64,000 bases of DNA, taken from Chitinophaga rupis (lineage in GTDB: Bacteria; Bacteroidota; Bacteroidia; Chitinophagales; Chitinophagaceae). This document shows positions 24,445-32,637 of this stretch, one piece after another. The stretch is taken from contig NZ_FOBB01000001.1 in assembly GCF_900109685.1 (NCBI RefSeq), positions 1,674,001 through 1,738,000 on the forward strand, read 5' to 3'. Positions within the stretch are counted from its first letter, which is position 1. Every line of letters starts with the position of its first letter. The notes beneath the pieces were generated by a model. That model had not been told where the DNA came from and ran no database searches. It saw only the letters and a program-made list of their open reading frames with translations. The position numbers and the translations under genes were made by a program.

Positions 24445-25722
24445 ATGACAACGACCACTCCTTCCGCCAAAGCCACTTTTTCCTCTTACCAGATATTTAT
24501 TATCACGGTGCTTGCCTTGCTGCAATTCACGGTGGTTCTGGATTTCATGGTCCTTTCCCCACTGGGGGTTATCCTGCTGGATAAACTGCACATCAATACC
24601 TCCCAGTTCGGGCTGGTAGTATCTGCCTACGCTTTCAGCGCCGGTGCCTCCGGACTGCTGGCAGCTGGTTTTGCAGATAAGTTTGACCGTAAAAAATTAC
24701 TGCTGTTCTTTTATGTCGGTTTTATCCTTGGCACACTCTTATGCGGTATGGCGCCTACTTACACCTTCCTGCTCATAGCCCGCGTGGTAACCGGTTTGTT
24801 CGGCGGTGTTATCAGCTCTGTAAGTTTTGCCATTATTACCGACCTGTTTAAAATGGAGGTGCGTGGGCGTGTAATGGGTTTTGTGCAAATGTCGTTTGCT
24901 GTAAGCCAGGTGCTGGGCATACCGGTAGGACTGGTGCTGGCTAACCATTTTGGCTGGCATGCACCGTTCTGGATGCTCACGGTTTTTGGTACGCTGCTGG
25001 GTATTGCCATCGCCATATATATGCAGCCCGTAAACGCGCATCTGAACAACCGTATGGATGTGAACCCGTTCTTCCATCTTATTAAAACGCTTTCGCAAAG
25101 CCGCTACCTGCTGGCCTTTTCAGCTACTACCTTATTGGCTACGGGTGGTTTTATGCTCATGCCTTTTGCCAGCGCTTTTACTACGCATAACCTGGGCATA
25201 GGCCTGGACCTGCTGCCCTGGATATATGGTATTACCGGCGTATTCTCCATGATCTTTGGCCCGCTCACCGGTAAGCTGAGTGATAAGATAGGCAAGTACA
25301 AAGTGTTTGCGGCTGGTTCTATGCTTACGTTTATCACCATTGCGATTTATACCAACCTGGGTCTTACGCCTTTTATTGCGGTAATATGCATAAACATCTT
25401 TATGTTCCTGGGCGTTTCATCACGTATGGTGGCTGCATCTGCGCTGATCACAGCCGTACCGGCGCCGCAGGACCGGGGCGCGTTTATGAGCATTAACTCC
25501 TCTGTGCAGCAAATATCCGGTGGTATTGGTTCTGCAGTGGCAGGGCTGCTGGTTACACAAACCGCTTCCGGTGCTTTATTACATTATAACCGCCTGGGTA
25601 TAGTGGCCATGGCAGCTACGCTGATCACCGTGGTGCTCATGTATTTTGTGAACCGCATGATACAGGCAAAACCTGCGCCGCAGCAGGCGCCCGTTATTGT
25701 AGAAGTACCGGTGGAAGCCTAA
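24445..25722 (+). CDS. MFS transporter, DHA1-like drug exporter
   Basis: 425-residue inner-membrane major-facilitator transporter with twelve predicted helices. Motif A is seen as GFADKFDRKKLL between helices 2 and 3, the second-half equivalent as GKLSDKIGKY, and GPLTGKLSD near 270. The general look is AraJ/Bcr-like, i.e. proton-driven export of drugs or sugars. It lies 20 bases after the small HMA-like gene, in a probable TetR-controlled operon. The short tail is rich in Pro, Val and Glu. Confidence 0.92.
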   Translation: MTTTTPSAKATFSSYQIFIITVLALLQFTVVLDFMVLSPLGVILLDKLHINTSQFGLVVSAYAFSAGASGLLAAGFADKFDRKKLLLFFYVGFILGTLLCGMAPTYTFLLIARVVTGLFGGVISSVSFAIITDLFKMEVRGRVMGFVQMSFAVSQVLGIPVGLVLANHFGWHAPFWMLTVFGTLLGIAIAIYMQPVNAHLNNRMDVNPFFHLIKTLSQSRYLLAFSATTLLATGGFMLMPFASAFTTHNLGIGLDLLPWIYGITGVFSMIFGPLTGKLSDKIGKYKVFAAGSMLTFITIAIYTNLGLTPFIAVICINIFMFLGVSSRMVAASALITAVPAPQDRGAFMSINSSVQQISGGIGSAVAGLLVTQTASGALLHYNRLGIVAMAATLITVVLMYFVNRMIQAKPAPQQAPVIVEVPVEA

Positions 25723-25736
25723 TTGTAAGATAACCG

Positions 25737-25815
25737 GAGGGGGTTTAAAATTCAGGATTTATTCGTTAATATTATACTCCGTATAAAAAACGTTGAACCC
25801 CTTTTAAACCCCCTC
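25737..25815. promoter_or_regulatory. 14-bp inverted repeat spanning the gap before the GH46 gene
   Basis: GAGGGGGTTTAAAA (25737-25750) and TTTTAAACCCCCTC (25802-25815) are perfect complements 51 bases apart. The second arm and a short T-rich run end 7 bases before the chitosanase ATG. It may be the terminator of the MFS gene, or a structure that hides the translation start of the next gene. Confidence 0.6.
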
Positions 25816-25822
25816 TTTTATT

Positions 25823-26497
25823 ATGATCACTGACGCACAGAAAAAAAAGATCATTCAGATAGTGAATGTAATGGAAACCGGTACGCCGGAAGGTAAGTAT
25901 GACCAGGTAACCTTACTGGCAGATGGTAAGGGTGGTGTTAAACAGATCACCTATGGCCGCAGCCAGGCTACAGAGCAGGGTAACCTGAAGAATATTATAG
26001 AGCGCTATGTAAATGCCGGTGGCAAATTTGCTGCAAACTTTGAGCCCTACCTACCCAAGATCGGTAAACAGTCCCTGGTGAATGACGATGAATTTAAACG
26101 CCTGTTAAAAGTAAGCGCACAGCAGGATCCCATTATGCACGATGCGCAGGATGCTACCTTTGAGATCCTGTATTACGTACCCGCCACCCACTTTTTTAAT
26201 GCAGAAGGTTTCACCCTGCCTTTGAGCATGCTGGTTATTTATGATAGCTTTATTCATTCCGGTGGGGTGCCCGCGGTAGTACGCGCCCGTTTCCCTGAAA
26301 AAACACCCGCCAACGGCGGCGATGAAAAGGCCTGGGTCACCGCCTACACCAAGGCCCGGCAGGACTGGCTGGCTAACCATCCCAAAAAAGCGGTACGCCC
26401 TTCTGTATACCGCACCAAGTCATACCTGGTAGCCATTCAGCAGGATAACTGGATGCTGGCACAACCTTTGAACGCACACGGCGTAATTGTTCCATAA
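25823..26497 (+). CDS. GH46-family chitosanase-like enzyme
   Basis: 224-residue protein resembling glycoside hydrolase family 46, inverting endo-chitosanases that cut beta-1,4-glucosamine chains. The N-terminal catalytic region is seen as VNVMETGTPEGKYDQVTLL with Glu18 as likely acid, and Asp34 in LLADGKGG as likely base, followed by QITYGRSQATEQGNL. The C-terminal part has the family's helical lobe (LVIYDSFIHSGG, WLANHP). There is no signal peptide, unlike most secreted chitosanases; leaderless relatives are often lysis- or phage-related. It is followed after 19 bases by an exported SGNH hydrolase and may form an operon with it. Confidence 0.8.
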   Translation: MITDAQKKKIIQIVNVMETGTPEGKYDQVTLLADGKGGVKQITYGRSQATEQGNLKNIIERYVNAGGKFAANFEPYLPKIGKQSLVNDDEFKRLLKVSAQQDPIMHDAQDATFEILYYVPATHFFNAEGFTLPLSMLVIYDSFIHSGGVPAVVRARFPEKTPANGGDEKAWVTAYTKARQDWLANHPKKAVRPSVYRTKSYLVAIQQDNWMLAQPLNAHGVIVP

Positions 26498-26516
26498 ACT
26501 CACGTAATTATTGCCA

Positions 26517-27755
26517 ATGACCAGGGTGCTGCTGTTTTGTATACTTGCCTTTTTTACCGGCTGGTACGGTAAACAATCGTCCGGTAAATTAACTGCCTTA
26601 CATTCCCGGCAGGGATTACCGCACTTTTTCCAAAAAATGCAAAGCGGCAATCCCGTGGTAATAGCTTACCTGGGCGGCAGTATTACCGGCGCCCAGGGTT
26701 ACCGGGTGCAAACGGAGCAATGGTTTAAGGAGCAATACCCACGCACGCCGCTTAAAACCATTAATGCAGGCGTAGGCGGTACCGGTTCTGACCTGGGCGT
26801 GTTCCGCCTGCAGGAGGATGTGCTGCGTTATAACCCCGACCTGGTGTTTGTAGAATTTGCAGTGAATGACGGTACAGATTCCCTGAAGATCAGTAATGCC
26901 ATGGAAGGCATTGTACGCCAGATCAAACAGCACAATGCACAAACCGATATCTGCTTCCTGTACACCATTTCAGAGCCCATGATAAAACAGCTGCAGCAGG
27001 GGAACCTGGTAGCTTCTATGCGGTTTTCGGAGAATATTGCAGCGCATTACGGTCTGCCTTCCATTAACCTGGGAGTAGATGTGCTGGATCAGCTGGAAAA
27101 GAACACCCTGGTATTTCATGGGCAAAAAGGAACGGACTACGGCGGTAAAACCGTATTTACATACGATGGCATACACCCCGGTGATGCCGGTCACCAGATC
27201 TATACCAATACTATCCGCAAGGCATTTGAGGAAATGAAATCATTAAATGCATCATCGGCCAAAAGCGTGTTGCCGGCACCGTTATTTGCCGGCAATTTTT
27301 CACAAACCGGTGTGTATTCACCCAAAGAATTTGCACATACCGGCGGCTGGAAAAGTGCGGCCAATATGCCGGAAATAAAAGGCTGGCTTACCGCTTTGCC
27401 GGATCTGATGTATACGGATAACCCGAAGGATAGTTTAACCATCCGCTTTAAAGGCAGTACGATCGGTGTGCAGGATATAATAGGGCCTTCATCCGCCGCT
27501 GCGTTAATAACTATTGATGGAAAGCAAACCATCCGTAAGCTGCGCTTTGACCGCCATGGCAGCTGGTTCCGGCGCAACTTCTATTTCCTGGATCCCCTGC
27601 CGGATGGTATGCATACCATTGTATTTAAGCTGGACCCGGCCCCCATCAACAAAACCAAAATAGTCATTCCCTCAGAGCTGGGGGATACTGCGAAGTACCA
27701 GCCCAACTATCTCTACATCGGCAAGATCATGATGGTGGGGGAGCCAGCTAATTAA
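26517..27755 (+). CDS. Exported SGNH/GDSL-family esterase
   Basis: 412-residue hydrolase with a short N-terminal signal (MTRVLLFCILAFFTGWYG). The four SGNH blocks are visible: Ser55 in YLGGSITG, Gly in GVGGTGSD, Asn in FAVNDGTD, and Asp217-x-x-His220 in DGIHPGDAGH. After about residue 245 a beta-rich C-terminal domain follows (GVYSPKEFAHTGGWKS to the end), which may bind carbohydrate. This fits a carbohydrate esterase that removes acetyl groups from glycans. A TTG six bases upstream is possible, but the ATG is preferred. The gene ends 3 bases before the convergent dsbA-like gene. Confidence 0.88.
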   Translation: MTRVLLFCILAFFTGWYGKQSSGKLTALHSRQGLPHFFQKMQSGNPVVIAYLGGSITGAQGYRVQTEQWFKEQYPRTPLKTINAGVGGTGSDLGVFRLQEDVLRYNPDLVFVEFAVNDGTDSLKISNAMEGIVRQIKQHNAQTDICFLYTISEPMIKQLQQGNLVASMRFSENIAAHYGLPSINLGVDVLDQLEKNTLVFHGQKGTDYGGKTVFTYDGIHPGDAGHQIYTNTIRKAFEEMKSLNASSAKSVLPAPLFAGNFSQTGVYSPKEFAHTGGWKSAANMPEIKGWLTALPDLMYTDNPKDSLTIRFKGSTIGVQDIIGPSSAAALITIDGKQTIRKLRFDRHGSWFRRNFYFLDPLPDGMHTIVFKLDPAPINKTKIVIPSELGDTAKYQPNYLYIGKIMMVGEPAN

Positions 27756-27758
27756 TTC

Positions 27759-28448
27759 TTAGCAGTTCCCATCTATATCACATGCGTTGCTGCTGCCGGT
27801 TTCAGCTGCTTTTTCCTGCTCGGAAAATGACCGCTGTAAGGCGCTGAGGAACGTAGCTTCCGGTTGTGCGCCGGATACGGCATACTTACGGTCTATCACA
27901 AAAAAGGGAACACCCCGCGCACCCAGCGCTGCGGCTTCTTCCACGTCCGTACGTACAGCATCGGCAAACGCATTGCCTGCCAGGGTGGTTTTTACAGTAG
28001 CGGCATCCAGGCCAATATTAGCGCCCAGCTGTGCCAGCACTTCGTGGTCGGCAATGTTCTTTCCTTCCGTAAAATAGGCTTTGAACAGGCTTTCTTCAGC
28101 CGCATCGCCTAAACCATGTTCGGCTGCCAGGTGCGAAAAGCGGTGTGCGTCGAAGGAGTTGGCCACTACTGCTTTATCAAAATTGTATTGCAGCCCGGCA
28201 TCGGCAGCCATGGCCGTTACCTGGTCATTCATTTGTTTGGCGTGTTCCAGGGTAAAGCCCTTGCGTTCCGCCAGGTATTCATGAATGCTGCTGGTACCGG
28301 TGGCCGGCAGGGTAGGATCCAGCTGGAAACTTTTCCAGATCACTGTTACATCATCCTTGTGCTCAAACTGCGCCAGGGCATGCTCAAACCGGCGTTTACC
28401 AATGTAGCAGAAAGGGCACATCACATCTGACCATATTTCAACTTGCAT
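27759..28448 (-). CDS. DsbA-family oxidoreductase, FrnE-like
   Basis: 229-residue thioredoxin-fold protein of the FrnE group, cytoplasmic (no signal peptide). The active site is C11-P-F-C14 in WSDVMCPFCYIGKRRFE; the helical insert and the cis-Pro region (ALGARGVPFFVIDRKYAVSGAQ) are typical. Extra cysteines occur at the very C-terminus (NACDIDGNC), as in several FrnE proteins. It is divergent from an HxlR regulator, which suggests redox or electrophile control. Likely role: thiol-disulfide exchange or isomerisation under stress. Confidence 0.93.
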   Translation of the reverse strand: MQVEIWSDVMCPFCYIGKRRFEHALAQFEHKDDVTVIWKSFQLDPTLPATGTSSIHEYLAERKGFTLEHAKQMNDQVTAMAADAGLQYNFDKAVVANSFDAHRFSHLAAEHGLGDAAEESLFKAYFTEGKNIADHEVLAQLGANIGLDAATVKTTLAGNAFADAVRTDVEEAAALGARGVPFFVIDRKYAVSGAQPEATFLSALQRSFSEQEKAAETGSSNACDIDGNC

Positions 28449-28502
28449 ATTTGCTTTATTACGAGAGTTTTGTAAAATAGATGTTACAACATCAAAAATA
28501 CG

Positions 28503-28510
28503 TATATTTG
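28503..28510 (+). promoter_or_regulatory. -7 promoter box of the HxlR gene
   Basis: TATATTTG matches TAnnTTTG. It lies just before the array of CTTACCA repeats, so a bound regulator would block the start of transcription. Confidence 0.6.
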
Positions 28511-28552
28511 CTTACCAGTGGTTAGTACTTACCATAAGGTTAGTGCTTACCA
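28511..28552. promoter_or_regulatory. Three spaced CTTACCA repeats, probable HxlR operator
   Basis: CTTACCA occurs at 28511, 28528 and 28546; the last two are part of GGTTAGTACTTACCA (28520-28534) and GGTTAGTGCTTACCA (28538-28552), 18 bases apart. The spacing of about 17-18 bases suits side-by-side binding of dimers. Confidence 0.6.
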
Positions 28553-28578
28553 AAGGGTAACTTAAAAATACAGGCTTT

Positions 28579-28974
28579 ATGTTAGGACCTGAAGGACAAT
28601 TTGCTACCAAAGAGCAAACAGAAGAATGCCGGGGTGCATTAAGCGCCGTGCAGGATGCATTATATGTGTTGAACGGTAAGTGGAAGCTGCCCATTATTAT
28701 TGCGCTGGGGGAAGGTAATAAACGTTTTGGCGAACTACAGAAAGCAGTGAAAGGTATTTCCGCCAAGGTACTGTCGCATGAATTAAAGCACCTGGAGCTC
28801 AATGAATTTATACGCCGTCATGTATATAATACCATGCCGGTATCGGTTGAATATGAGTTAACACCCTATAGCGCTACCCTGCGTAATGTAATAGAATCAC
28901 TGCGTGAATGGGGTACACAGCACCGTCATAAGATCCGCGCACGCACTAAAGAGAAAAAAGCGGTAGGCGTTTAA
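28579..28974 (+). CDS. HxlR-family transcriptional regulator
   Basis: 131-residue winged-helix regulator of the HxlR family, typically controlling redox, aldehyde or quinone-detoxification genes through one conserved cysteine. The family pattern VLNGKWKLPIIIALGEGNKRFGELQKAVKGIS and LSHELKHLELNEFIRRHVYNTMPVSVEYELTPYS is clear; a Cys occurs early in TEECRGALSAV. It is divergent from the FrnE-like gene with repeats and a -7 box between them, so it probably controls both that gene and itself. Confidence 0.93.
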   Translation: MLGPEGQFATKEQTEECRGALSAVQDALYVLNGKWKLPIIIALGEGNKRFGELQKAVKGISAKVLSHELKHLELNEFIRRHVYNTMPVSVEYELTPYSATLRNVIESLREWGTQHRHKIRARTKEKKAVGV

Positions 28975-29068
28975 GCTATTTTCCTTAAATTCGGAATCAA
29001 TCAATCAAAATCACAGACCCTTAGTGTAGCACATTGGGAGGGGCTGAAGGAAGCGGGTAATCCCAACC

Positions 29069-29118
29069 GGTTACAGTAAAAATCTTTTTATTAAAGCACG
29101 TACCTGTATACTGTAACC
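29069..29118. promoter_or_regulatory. 10-bp inverted repeat in the Oar receptor leader
   Basis: GGTTACAGTA (29069-29078) and TACTGTAACC (29109-29118) are perfect complements 30 bases apart, about 90 bases upstream of the receptor start. An operator or leader hairpin is possible. Confidence 0.4.
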
Positions 29119-29210
29119 CTTGTAGCGAATCGAATCAAATTTTACCGGATCTTAAAACCGGCTGTACCTGCAGCCTTATTGTCGTTTGTATCAACCGAAA
29201 ATCAATCGCT

Positions 29211-32200
29211 ATGCTAAGAATTAAAAAGCACACGTACTATCTGTTGCTGGGCCTTTCCTTGCTTTTATTAAGCGTCACACAAGTATTTTCCCAGGTAACC
29301 ACAGCCACCCTGAGCGGTATTGTAAAAGACCCTAAAGGCACACCCCTGCCCGGGGCCACCGTGCAGGTAGCCTTTACCAATGCCGGTATTAAACAGGGGC
29401 TGCAAACCAAATCGGACGGGCGTTTTACCGTTCCTAACCTGCGGGTAGGCGGTCCTTACACGGTAACCGTAACCTTTATGGGCTACCAGGAAAATATAAC
29501 GGATAATGTGTACCTGGAGCTGGGCCTGAATAACGCCGTGGAAATACAGCTGCAGGAAAAAGCCGTGGAGCTGAAGAACGTAGTGATCACCGGGCAGTCC
29601 ACCGTGTTTGACAATAAAAAGACCGGTGCTTCCATGAACATCAATAGCCGCACCATCCGCGCGCTGCCTACTATTTCCCGCTCAGCAGATGATTACCTGC
29701 GTTTAACCCCCTCAGCCTCCTTTACCTACAACGGTTTATCCTTTGCAGGGCGTAACGGGCAGTATAATAATTTTTCACTGGACGGCGCGGTGTTCAACAA
29801 TCCTTTTGGGCTGGATGCCCCCACACCCGGCGGGCAAACCAATGCTACTCCCATTTCCCTGGATGCTATTGACCAGATCCAGGTGAATATTGCACCCTAC
29901 GATGTAACGCAGGCGGGCTTTACCGGGGCCGGTGTGAACACCGTAACCAAATCAGGCGACAACAATATTTCCGGTACCGTATATGGTTTTTACCGCAACC
30001 AATCCCTGACCGGCTCTAAAGTAGATAAGAATAAACAGGTGGTGCCTGACCTGAAACAGCTGCAGGCCGGCTTTTCGCTGGGCGGTCCCATTATAAAGGA
30101 TAAGCTGTTCTACTTCGTGAACTTTGAAACAGAACAGCGTAGCGACCAGGCCAGCAGCTATGTAGCACAGAACAGCAGCAATGTGGGCCTGCCGAACACC
30201 TCCCGCGTACTGGAATCAGACCTGATGCAGGTAAGCAGCATTCTGAAAACCCGTTTTAATTACGATACTGGTCCTTACCAGAACTTTACACTGGACCAGA
30301 AAAATTATAAATGGCTGTTTAAAGCCGACTGGAATATCAGCCAGAACCACCGCCTCTCATTCACCTACAACGGGCTGCAGGCCAGCAAGGACAAACCCGC
30401 GCACCCCAGCGCCATTGGGCGCCGCGGGCCGGATTATACTACCTTACAGTTCCGCAATTCAGGGTATGAAATAGTGAACCAGCTGCACTCTTTTGGTGCG
30501 GAATTAAAATCCAGCTTTGGCAGCACCTACGCCAACAAATTAAGAGTGGTGTACTCGCTGTTCAGGGATAAACGTAACCCGTTCTCAGCGCCCTTCCCCG
30601 TGGTGAACATTTCCAAGAATGGCGTACGTTATATTATTGCCGGGCATGAACCGTTCTCCATTAACAACCGTCTGAACCAGGATGCCTTCCAGATTACCAA
30701 TAACTTCAACATGTTCCTGAACAAGCACACGCTTACAGCAGGAGCTTCCTTTGAATCCTACAAATTCGGTAACTCCTTTAACCTTACCGGTTACGGCCCT
30801 ACTTTGTTCGGGGATATAGACATTAATACCTTTATTACAGAAGTACCCAGGGGCGGCAATGTAGTATTCGGCGCTTACCCGCTGGATGTAGATGTGAACT
30901 ATGCCCGCAACCGTGCCGCCGCCGGTGAATGGACCTGGTATTATTTAACCGTAGGCCAATTATCCGGTTACCTGCAGGATGAGTGGCAGGTATCTGAACG
31001 TTTTCGTGTAACCTATGGCGTAAGAATAGATGTACCGTTCTATTTTAATGCCAGCTACCGTTCGCCCAACGTAAATCCGGACGGTACTTTTGCCGGCACC
31101 TTTACTGAAGGCGAACCCACTGTGGCGAACAATAAGAACATGATATTATTTGATGCCAACGGCCGCCGGCTTACCAATGGGGTAGGCAAGGAGATAGATA
31201 ATACACGCTTTCCCAGCAGCAAGCCACTCTTCTCGCCCCGCGTAGGTTTTAACTGGGATGTGATGGGCGATAAAACCCTGCAGGTGCGCGGTGGCTCCGG
31301 CTTGTTCACCGGCCGCTTTCCGTTTGTATGGGTGGGTAACCAGATCGGTAACCCCGACAGCACCTTCTTTAACGTAACTGCCCGTGACTTTAAATGGCCG
31401 CAGGTATGGCGCTCTAACCTGGGTACGGATGTACGCATTCCATTTGGTACCGTGTTCACCGTAGACCTGGCCTATACCAAGGATGTAAATGGCATGATGG
31501 TGCGTAACTATAAGCTGGGCACTCCTACCGGCACCCTCAATTCCGGCACCGGCGATACCCGTAAGATCTACCTGCCTGCCGACCAGGGCCCCGCCAACGC
31601 CTATGTGTTTACCAATACCAGCGTAGGCTATCAGTTTAACGCCAGCTTTCAGGCGCAGCAATATTTTCAGAATGGCTTGTACCTGATGGCCGGTTATAAC
31701 TACCTGATCGCAAAAGATGCCAGCTCTATTTCCGCAGAAATATCCAGCGATGCATTTGACCGTAATCCCATCCTGAATAATGCCAATGCCGCTATATTAT
31801 CAACCTCCCTGTATGGCAATACACACCGCATTATAGCCGCAGCCTCTAAAAAATGGAGCTACGCAAAAAATAAAAAGCTGGCCACCACGGTATCCCTGTT
31901 TGGTTCCCTGAACTCCGGCAACCGTTTTGCCTATGTGTATGGCGGTGATATTAATAACGATGGTACCGCCACCAACGATCTGCTGTATGTGCCTACCAAT
32001 GCGGAAATTGATAAAATGCCCTTTACACCGCTCACGGATGTAAACGGCGTAGTACAGGATGCAGCCACGCAGCGCGCCGCCTTTAAACAGTTCATTAGCC
32101 AGGATAAATACCTCCGCAAACGGCAGGGGCAGTACACGGAAAAATATGCCGGTGAAAACCCCTGGCTCAACCAGCTGGATCTGCGTATACTGCAGGACTT

Positions 32201-32456
32201 TATTATCAAAGGCGCCAAAAGAAACCAGACCATTCAGCTAAGCATTGACTTTGTGAACCTGGGTAACCTGATCAACAGCAGCTGGGGAGTAGTGAAGTAC
32301 GCCACTACTTCCGGGTACTTCCAACCCTTGTCTGTTGCCTATAACAGCAATGCGCCTACTTACCAGTTTGATCCTTCTTTGCGTTCAACATTTACCCCCA
32401 GCCCCGATCTGCCTTCCCGCTGGCAGATGCAGGTGGGATTGAGATACTCGTTTTAG
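29211..32456 (+). CDS. Oar-like TonB-dependent outer-membrane protein
   Basis: 1081-residue outer-membrane beta-barrel protein. A signal peptide ends VFSQ; a carboxypeptidase regulatory-like domain follows (about 32-118, LSGIVKDPKGTPLPGATVQVAF); the plug is of the Oar type (LTPSASFTYNGLSFAGRNGQYNNFSLDGAVFNNPFGLD, PYDVTQAGFTGAGVNTVTKSGDN). The barrel ends in MQVGLRYSF. It lacks a SusD partner, which separates it from SusC proteins. Oar of Myxococcus is needed for adventurous motility-linked development and for release of a protease, so a secretion or import function is possible. No neighbour clarifies the substrate. Confidence 0.92.
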   Translation: MLRIKKHTYYLLLGLSLLLLSVTQVFSQVTTATLSGIVKDPKGTPLPGATVQVAFTNAGIKQGLQTKSDGRFTVPNLRVGGPYTVTVTFMGYQENITDNVYLELGLNNAVEIQLQEKAVELKNVVITGQSTVFDNKKTGASMNINSRTIRALPTISRSADDYLRLTPSASFTYNGLSFAGRNGQYNNFSLDGAVFNNPFGLDAPTPGGQTNATPISLDAIDQIQVNIAPYDVTQAGFTGAGVNTVTKSGDNNISGTVYGFYRNQSLTGSKVDKNKQVVPDLKQLQAGFSLGGPIIKDKLFYFVNFETEQRSDQASSYVAQNSSNVGLPNTSRVLESDLMQVSSILKTRFNYDTGPYQNFTLDQKNYKWLFKADWNISQNHRLSFTYNGLQASKDKPAHPSAIGRRGPDYTTLQFRNSGYEIVNQLHSFGAELKSSFGSTYANKLRVVYSLFRDKRNPFSAPFPVVNISKNGVRYIIAGHEPFSINNRLNQDAFQITNNFNMFLNKHTLTAGASFESYKFGNSFNLTGYGPTLFGDIDINTFITEVPRGGNVVFGAYPLDVDVNYARNRAAAGEWTWYYLTVGQLSGYLQDEWQVSERFRVTYGVRIDVPFYFNASYRSPNVNPDGTFAGTFTEGEPTVANNKNMILFDANGRRLTNGVGKEIDNTRFPSSKPLFSPRVGFNWDVMGDKTLQVRGGSGLFTGRFPFVWVGNQIGNPDSTFFNVTARDFKWPQVWRSNLGTDVRIPFGTVFTVDLAYTKDVNGMMVRNYKLGTPTGTLNSGTGDTRKIYLPADQGPANAYVFTNTSVGYQFNASFQAQQYFQNGLYLMAGYNYLIAKDASSISAEISSDAFDRNPILNNANAAILSTSLYGNTHRIIAAASKKWSYAKNKKLATTVSLFGSLNSGNRFAYVYGGDINNDGTATNDLLYVPTNAEIDKMPFTPLTDVNGVVQDAATQRAAFKQFISQDKYLRKRQGQYTEKYAGENPWLNQLDLRILQDFIIKGAKRNQTIQLSIDFVNLGNLINSSWGVVKYATTSGYFQPLSVAYNSNAPTYQFDPSLRSTFTPSPDLPSRWQMQVGLRYSF

Positions 32457-32460
32457 TTTT

Positions 32461-32620
32461 TAGTCCATGGTCGATGGTCCATAGTCCATTGCCTTTTACA
32501 TGTTAAATAGCAGAACGTGTAAAAGGCAGTAGGTTATGGACCATTCTTTTTTTTATGGTATTCCCCGTTAAATCTATCCCGCGAAATATGCTATGGACCA
32601 TGGACTATGGACCATGGACT
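32461..32620. repeat. Nested inverted repeat with CCATGGTCC units after the Oar gene
   Basis: AGTCCATGGTCGATGGTCC near 32462 pairs with the mirrored GGACCATGGACTATGGACC around 32595-32613, and inside them TGCCTTTTACA (32490-32500) pairs perfectly with TGTAAAAGGCA (32518-32528). The whole unit starts 4 bases after the receptor stop and ends 17 bases before the next regulator, so it may act as transcription terminator or mRNA end. It shares its unit with the 7330-7839 block. Confidence 0.75.
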
Positions 32621-32637
32621 TTTTCTACCTTCGCATC

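Noticed and set aside
32593..32637. Upstream ATG of the GlxA-type regulator
   Set aside because: The extra 15 codons come from the ATGGACCATGGAC repeat and are not part of the conserved domain.
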